Of a stretch of 32,289 nt of DNA, positions 9,036 through 17,277 are shown one piece after another. The first letter of the stretch is position 1; every line of letters begins with the position of its first letter. Where the stretch lies: the NCBI GenBank assembly GCA_963575745.1, contig CAUYUJ010009769.1, forward strand, positions 1 to 32,289. Direction: 5' to 3'. Made by a program: the position numbers and the translations under genes. The notes under the pieces were generated by a model. That model saw only the letters and a program-made list of their open reading frames with translations. It was not told where the DNA came from and did no database searches. The stretch is from Prorocentrum cordatum. Taxonomy: Eukaryota > Sar > Dinophyceae > Prorocentrales > Prorocentraceae.

Positions 9036-12000
9036 CTTCCAACTGCTAACCACTATCCTATTCCGCGCCTTAGGCGTCGGCAACCAGAAAGCCATGCAAC
9101 TCTTACAGCCACTCAACCACCAAATGCCTCGAACACAACAACAGTATGATGAGTTGCTGGAGAGGATGCGTTCGATAGGCCACCTATCCGAACGGTCTCC
9201 TGGTAACATAGGATCTGTGTTTGGAAGGGGAAGGGGATCTGGTAGTGGAAATTTCTACACTACCTTGACCACTGAAGCCCAGCCTGGAAACGGGCCCTCA
9301 AGCATATGGGCCGATGACCCAGGAGAATCCACTGCTTTATTAGCAGGGGATCGATCACAACCAAGCTGGGCAACCAGCCCTCCTTCTAGAGAACCACAAC
9401 CACACCGTTCTTTGTGGGGGGAATCAAACCCCCTAACCGACGGTGTATCCACCTACTTGGGAGACGAAGATTTCGACTCCGGCACCGACACAGACACTAT
9501 ATCATCATATGGTGTTGAAGCTCTAGATTGGTCAGATATCATGAATATGGATAACGACAATCAACGTGCTGAGCATTTATTCTGGCTGTTACAACAGGCT
9601 GAACGAAGGTGGAGGAGGTTCACACGAAAACCAGTGCGTCGTGTTAGAAGGAGGATACGCAGAAGTTTTAAAGGAAAGGGTAAAGGCAAGCGTGGTCGTC
9701 GGAGGTTGAACGGGCGAGGTATCGCGGCATTTCTCCAGAGGCTCTCAGATGAACAACATGATGAGATATTCTTTGGGGGAAAAGGCCGTGGTAAAGGCCG
9801 TAGAGAGACCTCAGGTAAAGGTAAAGGTAGGCGGGGAAACCCGCGAGGTAGAGACGGCCAGGTTCTCAAATGCCATGAATGTGGTAGTTCCGACCATCTT
9901 GTGCGAGATTGTCCAGCGAAGGGAAATGGAAAGGGCATGTCGTCCGAAGTCCATTTTGGCTCAAGTGCACCATCCATTGAATATCTGAGCCTCCAGGACT
10001 TTGAGGCTATGGAACAGATATTTTTCACTTGGGTTGTTGGCATGGACAACATCGACGAGCTCGAGGGGTATGGTCATGGATTGTACGCGTACTACCTCGA
10101 GTACGTCCGCCGGTTCGTCACGGGCAGTAACGAACTCACTCCCGTGGAACACGGTACGCTTGGAAACGAGCCTCTTTCTTTCTTCGACTGGATGTTCGGG
10201 AACCCAGGCAACATCATGGCCTACGAGAGCGACGACGAGGACACCACTATAGAGGCTTCGCCTTCCGAGGTTCAACGGAACCTCGAACCTCCGCCCGAAA
10301 TCCCGCCTGGAAACAGGCCTTCTTTGATGGGAGAATATCCCCAGACCACTGAAGACTTAATTGAAATGGAGTCTCAGGCATTTGTTCAGGCCTTCATTGC
10401 AGGCGAACCAGATATTCCGTTCATACCTCCTGGTTCGCTTGCTCCAGGCGAATATGGACCACGTACCCTTTTGCAGACCCTCATGAGGATGCATGAGATA
10501 CTTACAATTGGTTATCCTGAGAGTCAAGAACACATCGAAGCTGGCATCATGACAGAACAGGATAATGATGCTTGCGGTAGTTCAGAGCTACTTTTGGCAG
10601 CTCTGACTCTCATTGACAGCGTGTATCCTCAGGAAGTGCAGAGACACTTGATATACTCCCGTGGTAGATGGCGTCGTGCTCTGGAAATGGCAATGGCTAT
10701 GCGCGGTCATGATCTTCCTCCGCCAGGATGGGGTCTCCAGGCGGTGGGAATGAGGCCAAACCATACGGCCATGCGTAACATTGCTGGGCAGCCTATGCTC
10801 GGCGACGAGCCTGAGCCGACAACAGTGCCTCCCACTCCGGGACAGCCGAGCGACGCACAGACGCCGGCTATGCAGGGAAACCTGCCTGTACCAGATACGC
10901 CAATGGCCATCATCATCGGTAGTTCGACATCAGAAGAAGTAGAAGGCGATGGTTGCGGGTTAGATGAGGATGACGTCACCATCCTCATGATGCACATGAA
11001 TTGTGAGGAAGAGGTCGACTTCGATCCTGATGAGTCTGAATCATCATCACCATCGGCACAAGCGCCATTTGCGCCGAGCTCCACCCAGCAGGGAGACCTG
11101 CCTCCATCGGACGATCCATCTGGGATCGCACAGGAGCCTCCTCAGGCACCTTCACCGGGTGCCGCTCCTGCTGCTTCGGCAGCTTCCTCTGATGAGAACA
11201 CCAGAAGATCTCGTTCCCATACGCGCGTCAGAGAAGAGCCACATCCACAGGCTCGACTTCCTCGTGAGTGGAGACAGGCTGGCCCAAAAGAACACGCTCT
11301 CAGGAGAGGTGGCCAGCTACTTCCGTACAACGACCCAAGACGCCGAAAAGGGGAACACTCGGCCTTCGGCCAGGGCAACCCTGCCTATAGGGACAGTGAT
11401 GGCAAGCCCATCCGCGGAGGCTATCAGCTTGCAACAAACATCCGCCGCCCTGAAATTCAAGAAGTGCGGACTCAGTTGCGCGATATTATCGCGGCGCGCA
11501 AGCAGTATAGGCCTCACGCAGCATGCGGACCTTGTTCCCAGCCGTTTCAGAACCACAGGCCAGGATGCCCCGTTGGCAACAACGAAGGCCTGAGCCCCAA
11601 CAGGGGCCAAACCCCTCATACAGAGGGCCATCCGCCACTTATCCCGATGACGCAGGACGAGATCGCGGAAGTGAATCATCGTCTCGGGATTTTGAGCCAC
11701 TTGGATCCGAAAGAAGAAGAAAAGCCTACCCCGGTTCCAAGGGGACTGGTAGCCATGACCCAGGAAGAGAAAGACGCGCTCTTCAGTCTTCCTAGTATGC
11801 GAGGAAACTCGCCTGGCGTCTCTAGCCAGTCCCAACAACCAGAACCGACAATCAAGGATGAGATAAAGGCTCAACGTGTGGCGGAGGATGAGGAGCGTAT
11901 GCGGGCAGCAGAAGACCGCACTCGCGAGGCAACTCGCAAGATGTTGGAAGATTCTAGTAAGATCTACATGAAGAGGGCTACGAGGCCCCCACTCCCACTA

Positions 12001-15000
12001 ACTTCGAAGGCCAAGAGTGAACCCCCGACACCTAAGCCGTCCCCGGTGCCGAAACCGAAGACGAGCCCTCAGGACCCTGGGCCAGACGTGCATATGGAGG
12101 TGCCTCGATCTGCGACGCCGAAGCCGCCGATTGGCGCAACTCCTCCACAAGCGTCTGTGCCCAAGCAGCAACCTCAGGACCCTATGGAGGAACGAAGACG
12201 CCCGCTTAGTCGCAGCAAGTCCATTGCGAAAAGGGCGGCAGCTTTCGAGCGCAGTGGGTATGCACCTGCGCCAGCTTCGCCTGTGGCGGCTCGTTCCAGG
12301 AGGTCCGATGAAGGTGCTATGTCGAGGGGTACCTGGGTGCCGAAGATCAGGGGCAGCGCCAGTCGCGCATCTCTGCGGGGAAACCCGCCAGGCGCTGCCG
12401 CCGCAGCTTCCTCCTCTTCAGGAGCCGCAGCCTCTTCAGCAACAGAGGTTCCGATGCGGGGAAACCCGCCAGTGGTTCAGCTGCACCACCCAGGTGACAC
12501 GTCCTTCACTAGTGGGACTCCAAATGTGATCAGGGATAGACTTGCGCTTCGGAAGCTCCCACCGATACGTTCGGTGGATGAGACATTCATGAAGGAATGC
12601 AGGAAAGCTGGAATCCTTCCCACATCCAATGATATTCTCAAACAGCTGAGCAAAGCTCTCAGCAGGATATGCAGACATGCGCCAGACAAGCAACACAATC
12701 CTGTGTGGCGCTTGGAATCTTTCGATGATCATGATGGTTGGGTTAACCTAGTGGAACTCGTTGACCATTATCCGTGGAACACAGGTCAATCAAGACATGC
12801 TGGGTATAGCCCAAAGTATGACGAGGCCAACGTCATCAACGAGCATCTATGTAGGCGCTCAGTTGACCAACTGGCAGCCATCATGATGGCAGTTGTTCAT
12901 GTTCGTGAACCAGACGGAGAAGAAAAACAGCGCCTACAGTTCAAGGTGCTGATGCGGGACTCCGGAGAGCCCGCTATCTTCATCCGCGCCTCGCAGGGGC
13001 ATTCATGGACATTGAAAGCTCCATGGTCGCTGTACAGCTACATTGTACTGTGCGACCAACCTGCCGGGAGACCGGCCCCATACCCTGAAGTCGCCATGCA
13101 TGGCACTCGATGGCATGCTTTCGAAGGTATTATGTGGCACGGCCTGTCCTGTAGACCTGAGCACAACACGAAGAAAAGGGGGACAGGCCGTTCGCACATT
13201 CACTTCGTGCCGACAGTTCGCCGCCGTGCCGTGAACAGTGGGTGGGACCCAGATTCAGACATCATCATCTTCGTAGATTGGCGTCAGGCCATACAAGATG
13301 GTATGAAGTTCTGTTGGTCCGATAACGGAGTCCTCTTGTCCGAGGGAGATAACGGTATCATTGAACCGTATTACATCTCTCATGTAGAGGATCTGACCAC
13401 AGGAAGGCAATGGCGTAATCCAGAGTATGCGCGAGTCTCTGTCGCAACGATGTCTGCTCCTGACAGATGGGCTGACGTTGGTACTTCCAGCGTTAAGTGC
13501 CAGTGGTCCCAAGACCAAGAGGGCGTCGACCCCCCTATGGTCTACCCCCACAGGGAAGTTGGGGACCACTACAGCCCTACCCAGCTGGGAAACCAGCCTG
13601 AGATCTATCGGATCTTCATGATTACCGAGAGTGAGGCCGGGAGCGCGGCTCCAAGCCGTGCCCCAAGCCAAGGGCCTAGTGCCGTGTCTTGGCAGGCCAT
13701 CAGTACCTCGGACCTGGATCAGATCGCAGCCGCGCTGAACCCTGATCAGGTAGAACAGCTGGCGGACAGGTTATACCAGCAGGATCCCTGGGCCGCAGGC
13801 CAGGGAGCAATGTCCGCTATGGCTACGAGAAATCGTCAGGCCATGCAGGGAAACCTGCCTACAAGCGGACCTGCTCGGTTTGAACCAATGCATGGAAGCC
13901 CTACTCAGAGCATGCACACTCCAAGGGGCATGACTCCATTGGGCACACCACCGGCACAATCCCCATTCGGGACACCTGTCCGCCCTGCCGCAAACGGCGC
14001 ACTCATGGAGAGGATAGCTGCGGCTAGGGCTGATCACAGCACAGCCCTCCTCAACATGATGCCGCCCGGCACGCCAACGAGTCAGCAGGGAAACCTGCCT
14101 GGTACACCAAGCCACCACAGGGCGGGTGTACCTGACGACTATCGCTCAAGAGTGGCGGCCGCGGTGCAGCAGGTGCAGAACCATAATCTGCCTCACCCAA
14201 GTGGGCAGAGGTGGAGGCCAGCCTGGTCCTGGGAACCTGAGGGTCCCAACCCACGGGACCCTGCTCGGCAACGAGCCTTTATCCCGGCGTTCAACGCCCA
14301 TCCGAGCATGTCTCAGGGCCAGAGGCCACCACCAACGCAGATGAATCCGCCATTATACCCTGACGGGTCAAGGGTTCCGAACAAATTTGTTCGTGAATTG
14401 GCGGATCAGATGCATAACCTCACTAATGTGCGCTGCAGCGACCATTCCATGTACCCGCACATGGCCTTTATGCCTTCACCAACATCACCAGAGGTGGTTG
14501 TTCAGCCCACTGCCCATTCAATATCTTCTGGCAGTAGGGGCGTGCCTGACTACATCAGGCAGACACACCACACTCAGCAGGCATGTTTCAGGAGGAGGCA
14601 GGCGGTGCAAAGCGTACGGGATCAGTCACGTGCAGCTGCACTTGATGTGGTGAGGAACAGGGGCTCACCTTTGCGAGGAAACTCGCCCGCCGTGACTCCT
14701 ACCACTTCCATGCCAAATGTCGAAGTGCAGGAAGTGCTGAATCCAACGGGGACACCCCCATCAGCCTTCATGCCCTCCGAGACGGTATTGGAGAGGCAGC
14801 GGCGGGTATATCCCAGGGTCGCAGACGTAGAAGTCTTCACTGGGATGGAAGATACCTGTGCGGTATGCCTCGAAGAATTTCAGCCCAGGGATAGCGTCTA
14901 CCGCCTGAGGTGCAATCACCTATTCCACGAGGGATGCTGGAATTCTAATGTGGTGGGCCACGTCACAAATCAGCGTGAGGGAGATCCCCAGCAGCCACCA

Positions 15001-16764
15001 TGTGCTATCTGTCGAGCACCTGGCATTATAGCATCATCCTTCCCATGGACCGGCTCCTTTAGTCAGACTCCTGAGCAGTCAGCGAGAGAGCTGCGGGAGC
15101 TGAGGAGCATGGTGGAGGAGATGACGTCCAGGATGCTAGCTATGCAGACAGTTCCGTCACAACAGCAGGGATACCTGCCTGAAGAGGTAAGGCCGCCTAT
15201 GGAAACGGGATATTTTGATCAGCTTATCCCGATGACGGCGCCTCAGCAGGGAAACCTGCATGATACTCCTCAGATGTCTCCCCAGAGTGGAGGCGAGGCT
15301 GAGATGTCACTGGACCCTGATCAGCTGCGCGAGTTGCGTGTACGACATTTCCAGAATCAGATGGATAATACGCACACAACATTTATGCTAGATGCCAATA
15401 ATCCTGAAACTGATAGTCCGTCGTTAGACCTATCAGAATCCTCAGCGGCGTCAGCAGCAACAGCAGCCAGGGCCGTCAACATCTCAGCGACGAATGAGGA
15501 GTTCGAGGAGTGGCTGCGGTACCGGGATCACATCACGAACGAGGGGCTGCAGGACATCGCCCTTCACTCGTACCTAACGTTGATAAGGCGCACGACCCGC
15601 GAGCAGTATATGAGCATACGTGATGAGTATGCCAACTGGCGGGAGGAGCGTGGCGATCACGCCCAGCACGTGTCGTACTTCCAGTACATTGACCTGGCAC
15701 GCATGGCCGAGAGCGAGTCACATGCCAGTGTCATGCGGGGTAACCCGCCAGGGAGTACGACTGTGCCGCGGGGAAACCCGCCTACCGACACAGCCGACAC
15801 TTCAGAAACTGTGCACATCAAGCAGCCGAGTAAGACGTTCTTGGATGATGGTGGAAATTCCATACTCATCGACGTCGGTTCGAAGATCAACATCATGGGC
15901 GAGAACACGAGCCGTAAGTTCGTCCAGGCTGCCGAGGCACATGGCCGTACTTGTACGTTCGAGCCCCGCTCTCGTTTGAATATCAACGGAGTGGGAGAAG
16001 GGTCGGCCCCAGCGGATACCGTAGGCACATTCAGTATTGCCTGCGAGTACCAGGGGTCGGCCCAACACGATTCATACAAGACGAACATTGTGTCAGGCTG
16101 TGGTAAGGACCTGCCAGCCATCCTCGGTCTCGATAGTATGCAGGACAAACGCACGATCATCGTGCTTGAACGAGGCCAGGAAAAGCTGATATTCCCTGGT
16201 AAGGGGCAGGTCAAAATGGAGCTCCCAGAAGGCTCCAAAATCATGCCGACGACAAAGTTGCCGTCAGGGCATCTGTCGATCAGGTGTGATTGTTTTGGAG
16301 CTGCGGGGCAACCCGCCTCGAGCTCAAGCAGCGCGTCCTTCCAGACAGTGCTGACAGGCGAGCCGACCCCAGCGCAGGAGCGCAATCAATTGCAGGGAAA
16401 CCTGCCCCAGGGGTTGATGGAGACGCTCGCCAAGGCCACCATGCGAGGCGACAACATCGACGATCTCGAGACGTTCGATTGTTTTGTTGCCAGGACACTG
16501 GCCCTGCATGGTGGTAGTGTACCCATGGACGCTGTACAGTCCCGCCGTAAAATAGTGATGGGATACACTAATCGTGAATTGCATACGGTCAGCGACGCTA
16601 GGTCCAAAGGCGTGCTGAAACAGCTGATGGATAATCCATCGATGCTGACAGCATTTGCGGAGCAATCCGCCTCTGAGGCCACGGCGCGCTGCAGTGCTGA
16701 GCTCCAGCATCTGAGGGAAGCCCAGATGCTGGCAGATATTGTAGGCACATCTTCTTCATCTTGA
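8902..16764 (+). CDS. Gag C-terminus / nucleocapsid / Tpt1-like / RING-H2 / protease polyprotein (2,620 aa)
   Basis: Numbering is from ATG 8902. Capsid C-terminal similarity starts near residue 42. A basic GKGKGR-rich region precedes a CCHC zinc knuckle (C324, C327, H332, C337), which binds genomic RNA in retroelements. Long Pro/Gln/Ser linkers follow, with a small CX2CX6HX3C motif near 874-886. Residues ~1247-1497 match the Tpt1/KptA RNA 2'-phosphotransferase fold. A RING-H2 finger lies at 1986-2037. A retropepsin-like protease has IDVGS (D2324) and AILGLD (~2406-2411). Repeated xGNxP peptides come from the embedded stem-loops. The frame ends at TGA 16762-16764; the same frame stays open to 17277. 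No other interruption in 7.8 kb suggests recent function. The fold assignments come from motifs read by eye. Confidence 0.88.
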   Translation: MSDSSLLAHNSSTSMCLTGNESMSLLPDSKWPDLRHSRWDSTFPNFQLLTTILFRALGVGNQKAMQLLQPLNHQMPRTQQQYDELLERMRSIGHLSERSPGNIGSVFGRGRGSGSGNFYTTLTTEAQPGNGPSSIWADDPGESTALLAGDRSQPSWATSPPSREPQPHRSLWGESNPLTDGVSTYLGDEDFDSGTDTDTISSYGVEALDWSDIMNMDNDNQRAEHLFWLLQQAERRWRRFTRKPVRRVRRRIRRSFKGKGKGKRGRRRLNGRGIAAFLQRLSDEQHDEIFFGGKGRGKGRRETSGKGKGRRGNPRGRDGQVLKCHECGSSDHLVRDCPAKGNGKGMSSEVHFGSSAPSIEYLSLQDFEAMEQIFFTWVVGMDNIDELEGYGHGLYAYYLEYVRRFVTGSNELTPVEHGTLGNEPLSFFDWMFGNPGNIMAYESDDEDTTIEASPSEVQRNLEPPPEIPPGNRPSLMGEYPQTTEDLIEMESQAFVQAFIAGEPDIPFIPPGSLAPGEYGPRTLLQTLMRMHEILTIGYPESQEHIEAGIMTEQDNDACGSSELLLAALTLIDSVYPQEVQRHLIYSRGRWRRALEMAMAMRGHDLPPPGWGLQAVGMRPNHTAMRNIAGQPMLGDEPEPTTVPPTPGQPSDAQTPAMQGNLPVPDTPMAIIIGSSTSEEVEGDGCGLDEDDVTILMMHMNCEEEVDFDPDESESSSPSAQAPFAPSSTQQGDLPPSDDPSGIAQEPPQAPSPGAAPAASAASSDENTRRSRSHTRVREEPHPQARLPREWRQAGPKEHALRRGGQLLPYNDPRRRKGEHSAFGQGNPAYRDSDGKPIRGGYQLATNIRRPEIQEVRTQLRDIIAARKQYRPHAACGPCSQPFQNHRPGCPVGNNEGLSPNRGQTPHTEGHPPLIPMTQDEIAEVNHRLGILSHLDPKEEEKPTPVPRGLVAMTQEEKDALFSLPSMRGNSPGVSSQSQQPEPTIKDEIKAQRVAEDEERMRAAEDRTREATRKMLEDSSKIYMKRATRPPLPLTSKAKSEPPTPKPSPVPKPKTSPQDPGPDVHMEVPRSATPKPPIGATPPQASVPKQQPQDPMEERRRPLSRSKSIAKRAAAFERSGYAPAPASPVAARSRRSDEGAMSRGTWVPKIRGSASRASLRGNPPGAAAAASSSSGAAASSATEVPMRGNPPVVQLHHPGDTSFTSGTPNVIRDRLALRKLPPIRSVDETFMKECRKAGILPTSNDILKQLSKALSRICRHAPDKQHNPVWRLESFDDHDGWVNLVELVDHYPWNTGQSRHAGYSPKYDEANVINEHLCRRSVDQLAAIMMAVVHVREPDGEEKQRLQFKVLMRDSGEPAIFIRASQGHSWTLKAPWSLYSYIVLCDQPAGRPAPYPEVAMHGTRWHAFEGIMWHGLSCRPEHNTKKRGTGRSHIHFVPTVRRRAVNSGWDPDSDIIIFVDWRQAIQDGMKFCWSDNGVLLSEGDNGIIEPYYISHVEDLTTGRQWRNPEYARVSVATMSAPDRWADVGTSSVKCQWSQDQEGVDPPMVYPHREVGDHYSPTQLGNQPEIYRIFMITESEAGSAAPSRAPSQGPSAVSWQAISTSDLDQIAAALNPDQVEQLADRLYQQDPWAAGQGAMSAMATRNRQAMQGNLPTSGPARFEPMHGSPTQSMHTPRGMTPLGTPPAQSPFGTPVRPAANGALMERIAAARADHSTALLNMMPPGTPTSQQGNLPGTPSHHRAGVPDDYRSRVAAAVQQVQNHNLPHPSGQRWRPAWSWEPEGPNPRDPARQRAFIPAFNAHPSMSQGQRPPPTQMNPPLYPDGSRVPNKFVRELADQMHNLTNVRCSDHSMYPHMAFMPSPTSPEVVVQPTAHSISSGSRGVPDYIRQTHHTQQACFRRRQAVQSVRDQSRAAALDVVRNRGSPLRGNSPAVTPTTSMPNVEVQEVLNPTGTPPSAFMPSETVLERQRRVYPRVADVEVFTGMEDTCAVCLEEFQPRDSVYRLRCNHLFHEGCWNSNVVGHVTNQREGDPQQPPCAICRAPGIIASSFPWTGSFSQTPEQSARELRELRSMVEEMTSRMLAMQTVPSQQQGYLPEEVRPPMETGYFDQLIPMTAPQQGNLHDTPQMSPQSGGEAEMSLDPDQLRELRVRHFQNQMDNTHTTFMLDANNPETDSPSLDLSESSAASAATAARAVNISATNEEFEEWLRYRDHITNEGLQDIALHSYLTLIRRTTREQYMSIRDEYANWREERGDHAQHVSYFQYIDLARMAESESHASVMRGNPPGSTTVPRGNPPTDTADTSETVHIKQPSKTFLDDGGNSILIDVGSKINIMGENTSRKFVQAAEAHGRTCTFEPRSRLNINGVGEGSAPADTVGTFSIACEYQGSAQHDSYKTNIVSGCGKDLPAILGLDSMQDKRTIIVLERGQEKLIFPGKGQVKMELPEGSKIMPTTKLPSGHLSIRCDCFGAAGQPASSSSSASFQTVLTGEPTPAQERNQLQGNLPQGLMETLAKATMRGDNIDDLETFDCFVARTLALHGGSVPMDAVQSRRKIVMGYTNRELHTVSDARSKGVLKQLMDNPSMLTAFAEQSASEATARCSAELQHLREAQMLADIVGTSSSS
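9026..9037 (+). promoter_or_regulatory. Candidate +1 frameshift site CTT-CCC-TAA-C
   Basis: The Gag frame stops at TAA 9033-9035 directly after CCC. Skipping one base (CCC-T-AAC) continues into the 2,620-aa frame with recognisable capsid C-terminal sequence. A P-site proline tRNA that can re-pair from CCC to CCT next to a slow stop codon is the arrangement seen in known +1 shift sites. The alternative is a one-base insertion or a separate start at ATG 8902, since the frames overlap from 8902 to 9035. Confidence 0.5.
9241..9264 (+). repeat. Stem-loop GGTAGTG...CACTACC
   Basis: A perfect 7-bp inverted repeat around a 10-nt spacer that itself begins GAAATTTC. It lies in the linker before the zinc knuckle, shortly upstream of the GNRA copy at 9282. 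Confidence 0.5.
9871..9912 (+). other. CCHC zinc knuckle (nucleocapsid)
   Basis: CX2CX4HX4C is complete (CHECGSSDHLVRDC). It follows a Gly/Lys/Arg-rich stretch, as in retroelement nucleocapsids, and marks the end of Gag proper. Confidence 0.95.
12640..13392 (+). other. Tpt1/KptA-like RNA 2'-phosphotransferase domain
   Basis: Residues ~1247-1497 of the large frame. The family's landmarks appear in order: LSKALSRICRHAP (R1258, H1259), IRASQGHS (R1362), HGTRWHAFEGIMWHGL (H1400), SHIHF (H1432, H1434), SGWDPDSDIIIFVDW, then DGMKFCWSDNGVLLSEG and EPYYISHVED. Cellular Tpt1 uses NAD+ to remove the 2'-phosphate left at tRNA splice junctions. As I recall it, the catalytic set is Arg-His-Arg-Arg, with the last Arg in an SGMR motif; here that position reads SGWD (D1449), so activity may be lost or altered. 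No GNRA stem-loop falls inside this domain. Confidence 0.88.
14240..14262 (+). repeat. Stem-loop AGGGTCCC...GGGACCCT
   Basis: A perfect 8-bp inverted repeat with a 7-nt loop. It abuts the GNRA stem-loop at 14263-14276, so two hairpins stand directly side by side. Confidence 0.65.
14857..15012 (+). other. RING-H2 finger
   Basis: Eight ligands in cross-brace order: C1986, C1989, C2004, H2006, H2009, C2012, C2034, C2037 (CAVC, CNHLFHEGC, CAIC). RING-H2 domains recruit E2 enzymes for ubiquitin transfer. There is a hydrophobic residue between the first two cysteines and a Pro just before the seventh, both common in active E3s. Linkers on both sides are low-complexity. Confidence 0.93.
15835..16215 (+). 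other. Retropepsin-like aspartic protease domain
   Basis: ILIDVGSKINIMG provides the catalytic Asp (D2324) with Val in place of the usual Thr or Ser of D[ST]G, and AILGLDSM is the second family signature about 82 residues later. It would cleave the polyprotein. I read it as the protease because of these motifs and its place between nucleocapsid and integrase. Confidence 0.8.
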
Positions 16765-16770
16765 AGATGG
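16755..16770 (+). promoter_or_regulatory. In-frame TGA inside an inverted repeat
   Basis: The protease frame stops at TGA 16762-16764, within CATCTT-G-AAGATG (a perfect 6-bp inverted repeat centred on the first base after the stop's T). The same frame then stays open for 171 codons. It could be a termination/readthrough point between Gag-Pro and Pol, or a simple nonsense mutation. Confidence 0.4.
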
Positions 16771-17277
16771 CAGGGCGACGTCGCCCCCTCGTCGTCTTGC
16801 CTGTTGGCTGAAAAGCCGGGGGGTAACAAGGACAGCGGGGTAACCTGCCTTAGTAAGAGGGCTTTTGTCATCAAAGATACGAGGGAGGCATGTGCCGACC
16901 TCCGCACACGAGGTTATATTTGTGATCGTATTTCCCACAACGAACTTATGACAAGCGTGGGCACAAACTACCTAGGTGCGGTGATCAGTGGAGATTACAC
17001 TCTCATATGGATTAGTACTCCGGGTGACTGGTACGTACGAACTCCAGGAAAGAGAGTGGCCCCACATTGGTCACGTATCCAGAACCTGTTGATTAAAGCC
17101 AAGAAACTCCGCATGAATATTATAATATTTGGTCCCCCAGGATATGTTTGGAAGTTATCTCCAGTACGTGATACCCTGGAAGATCTAAAGTTGTCAGTAT
17201 GCGGATGCGTCTGTGTCATTTCGGTATTCGGTTCAATATGCAAGACAGTACACCAAGCGGTACTTATATGCAGGTAG
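16765..17277 (+). CDS. Pol N-terminal segment, frame continuing after the TGA
   Basis: An open frame of about 170 codons in the same phase as the upstream polyprotein. I recognise no catalytic motif; the sequence has alternating hydrophobic strands (LGAVISGDYTLIWIS, MNIIIFGPPGY). The GNRA stem-loop at 16835 is read here as SGVTC, a different phase from the usual xGNxP. The following frame takes over after a -1-type shift somewhere between 17172 and 17277. It has no obvious start codon of its own before ATG at about 16949, so it is more likely a readthrough product or a broken polyprotein piece. Confidence 0.55.
   Translation, partial: RWQGDVAPSSSCLLAEKPGGNKDSGVTCLSKRAFVIKDTREACADLRTRGYICDRISHNELMTSVGTNYLGAVISGDYTLIWISTPGDWYVRTPGKRVAPHWSRIQNLLIKAKKLRMNIIIFGPPGYVWKLSPVRDTLEDLKLSVCGCVCVISVFGSICKTVHQAVLICR

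Noticed and set aside
9195-9212. CCTG-GTAA-CATAGG as a stem-loop copy
   Set aside because: Only two pairs close the loop; it cannot be distinguished from chance.
11369-11386. CAGGG-CAA-CCCTG as a further GNRA stem-loop
   Set aside because: It pairs better with a 3-nt loop and does not fit the consensus positions; at most a relic.
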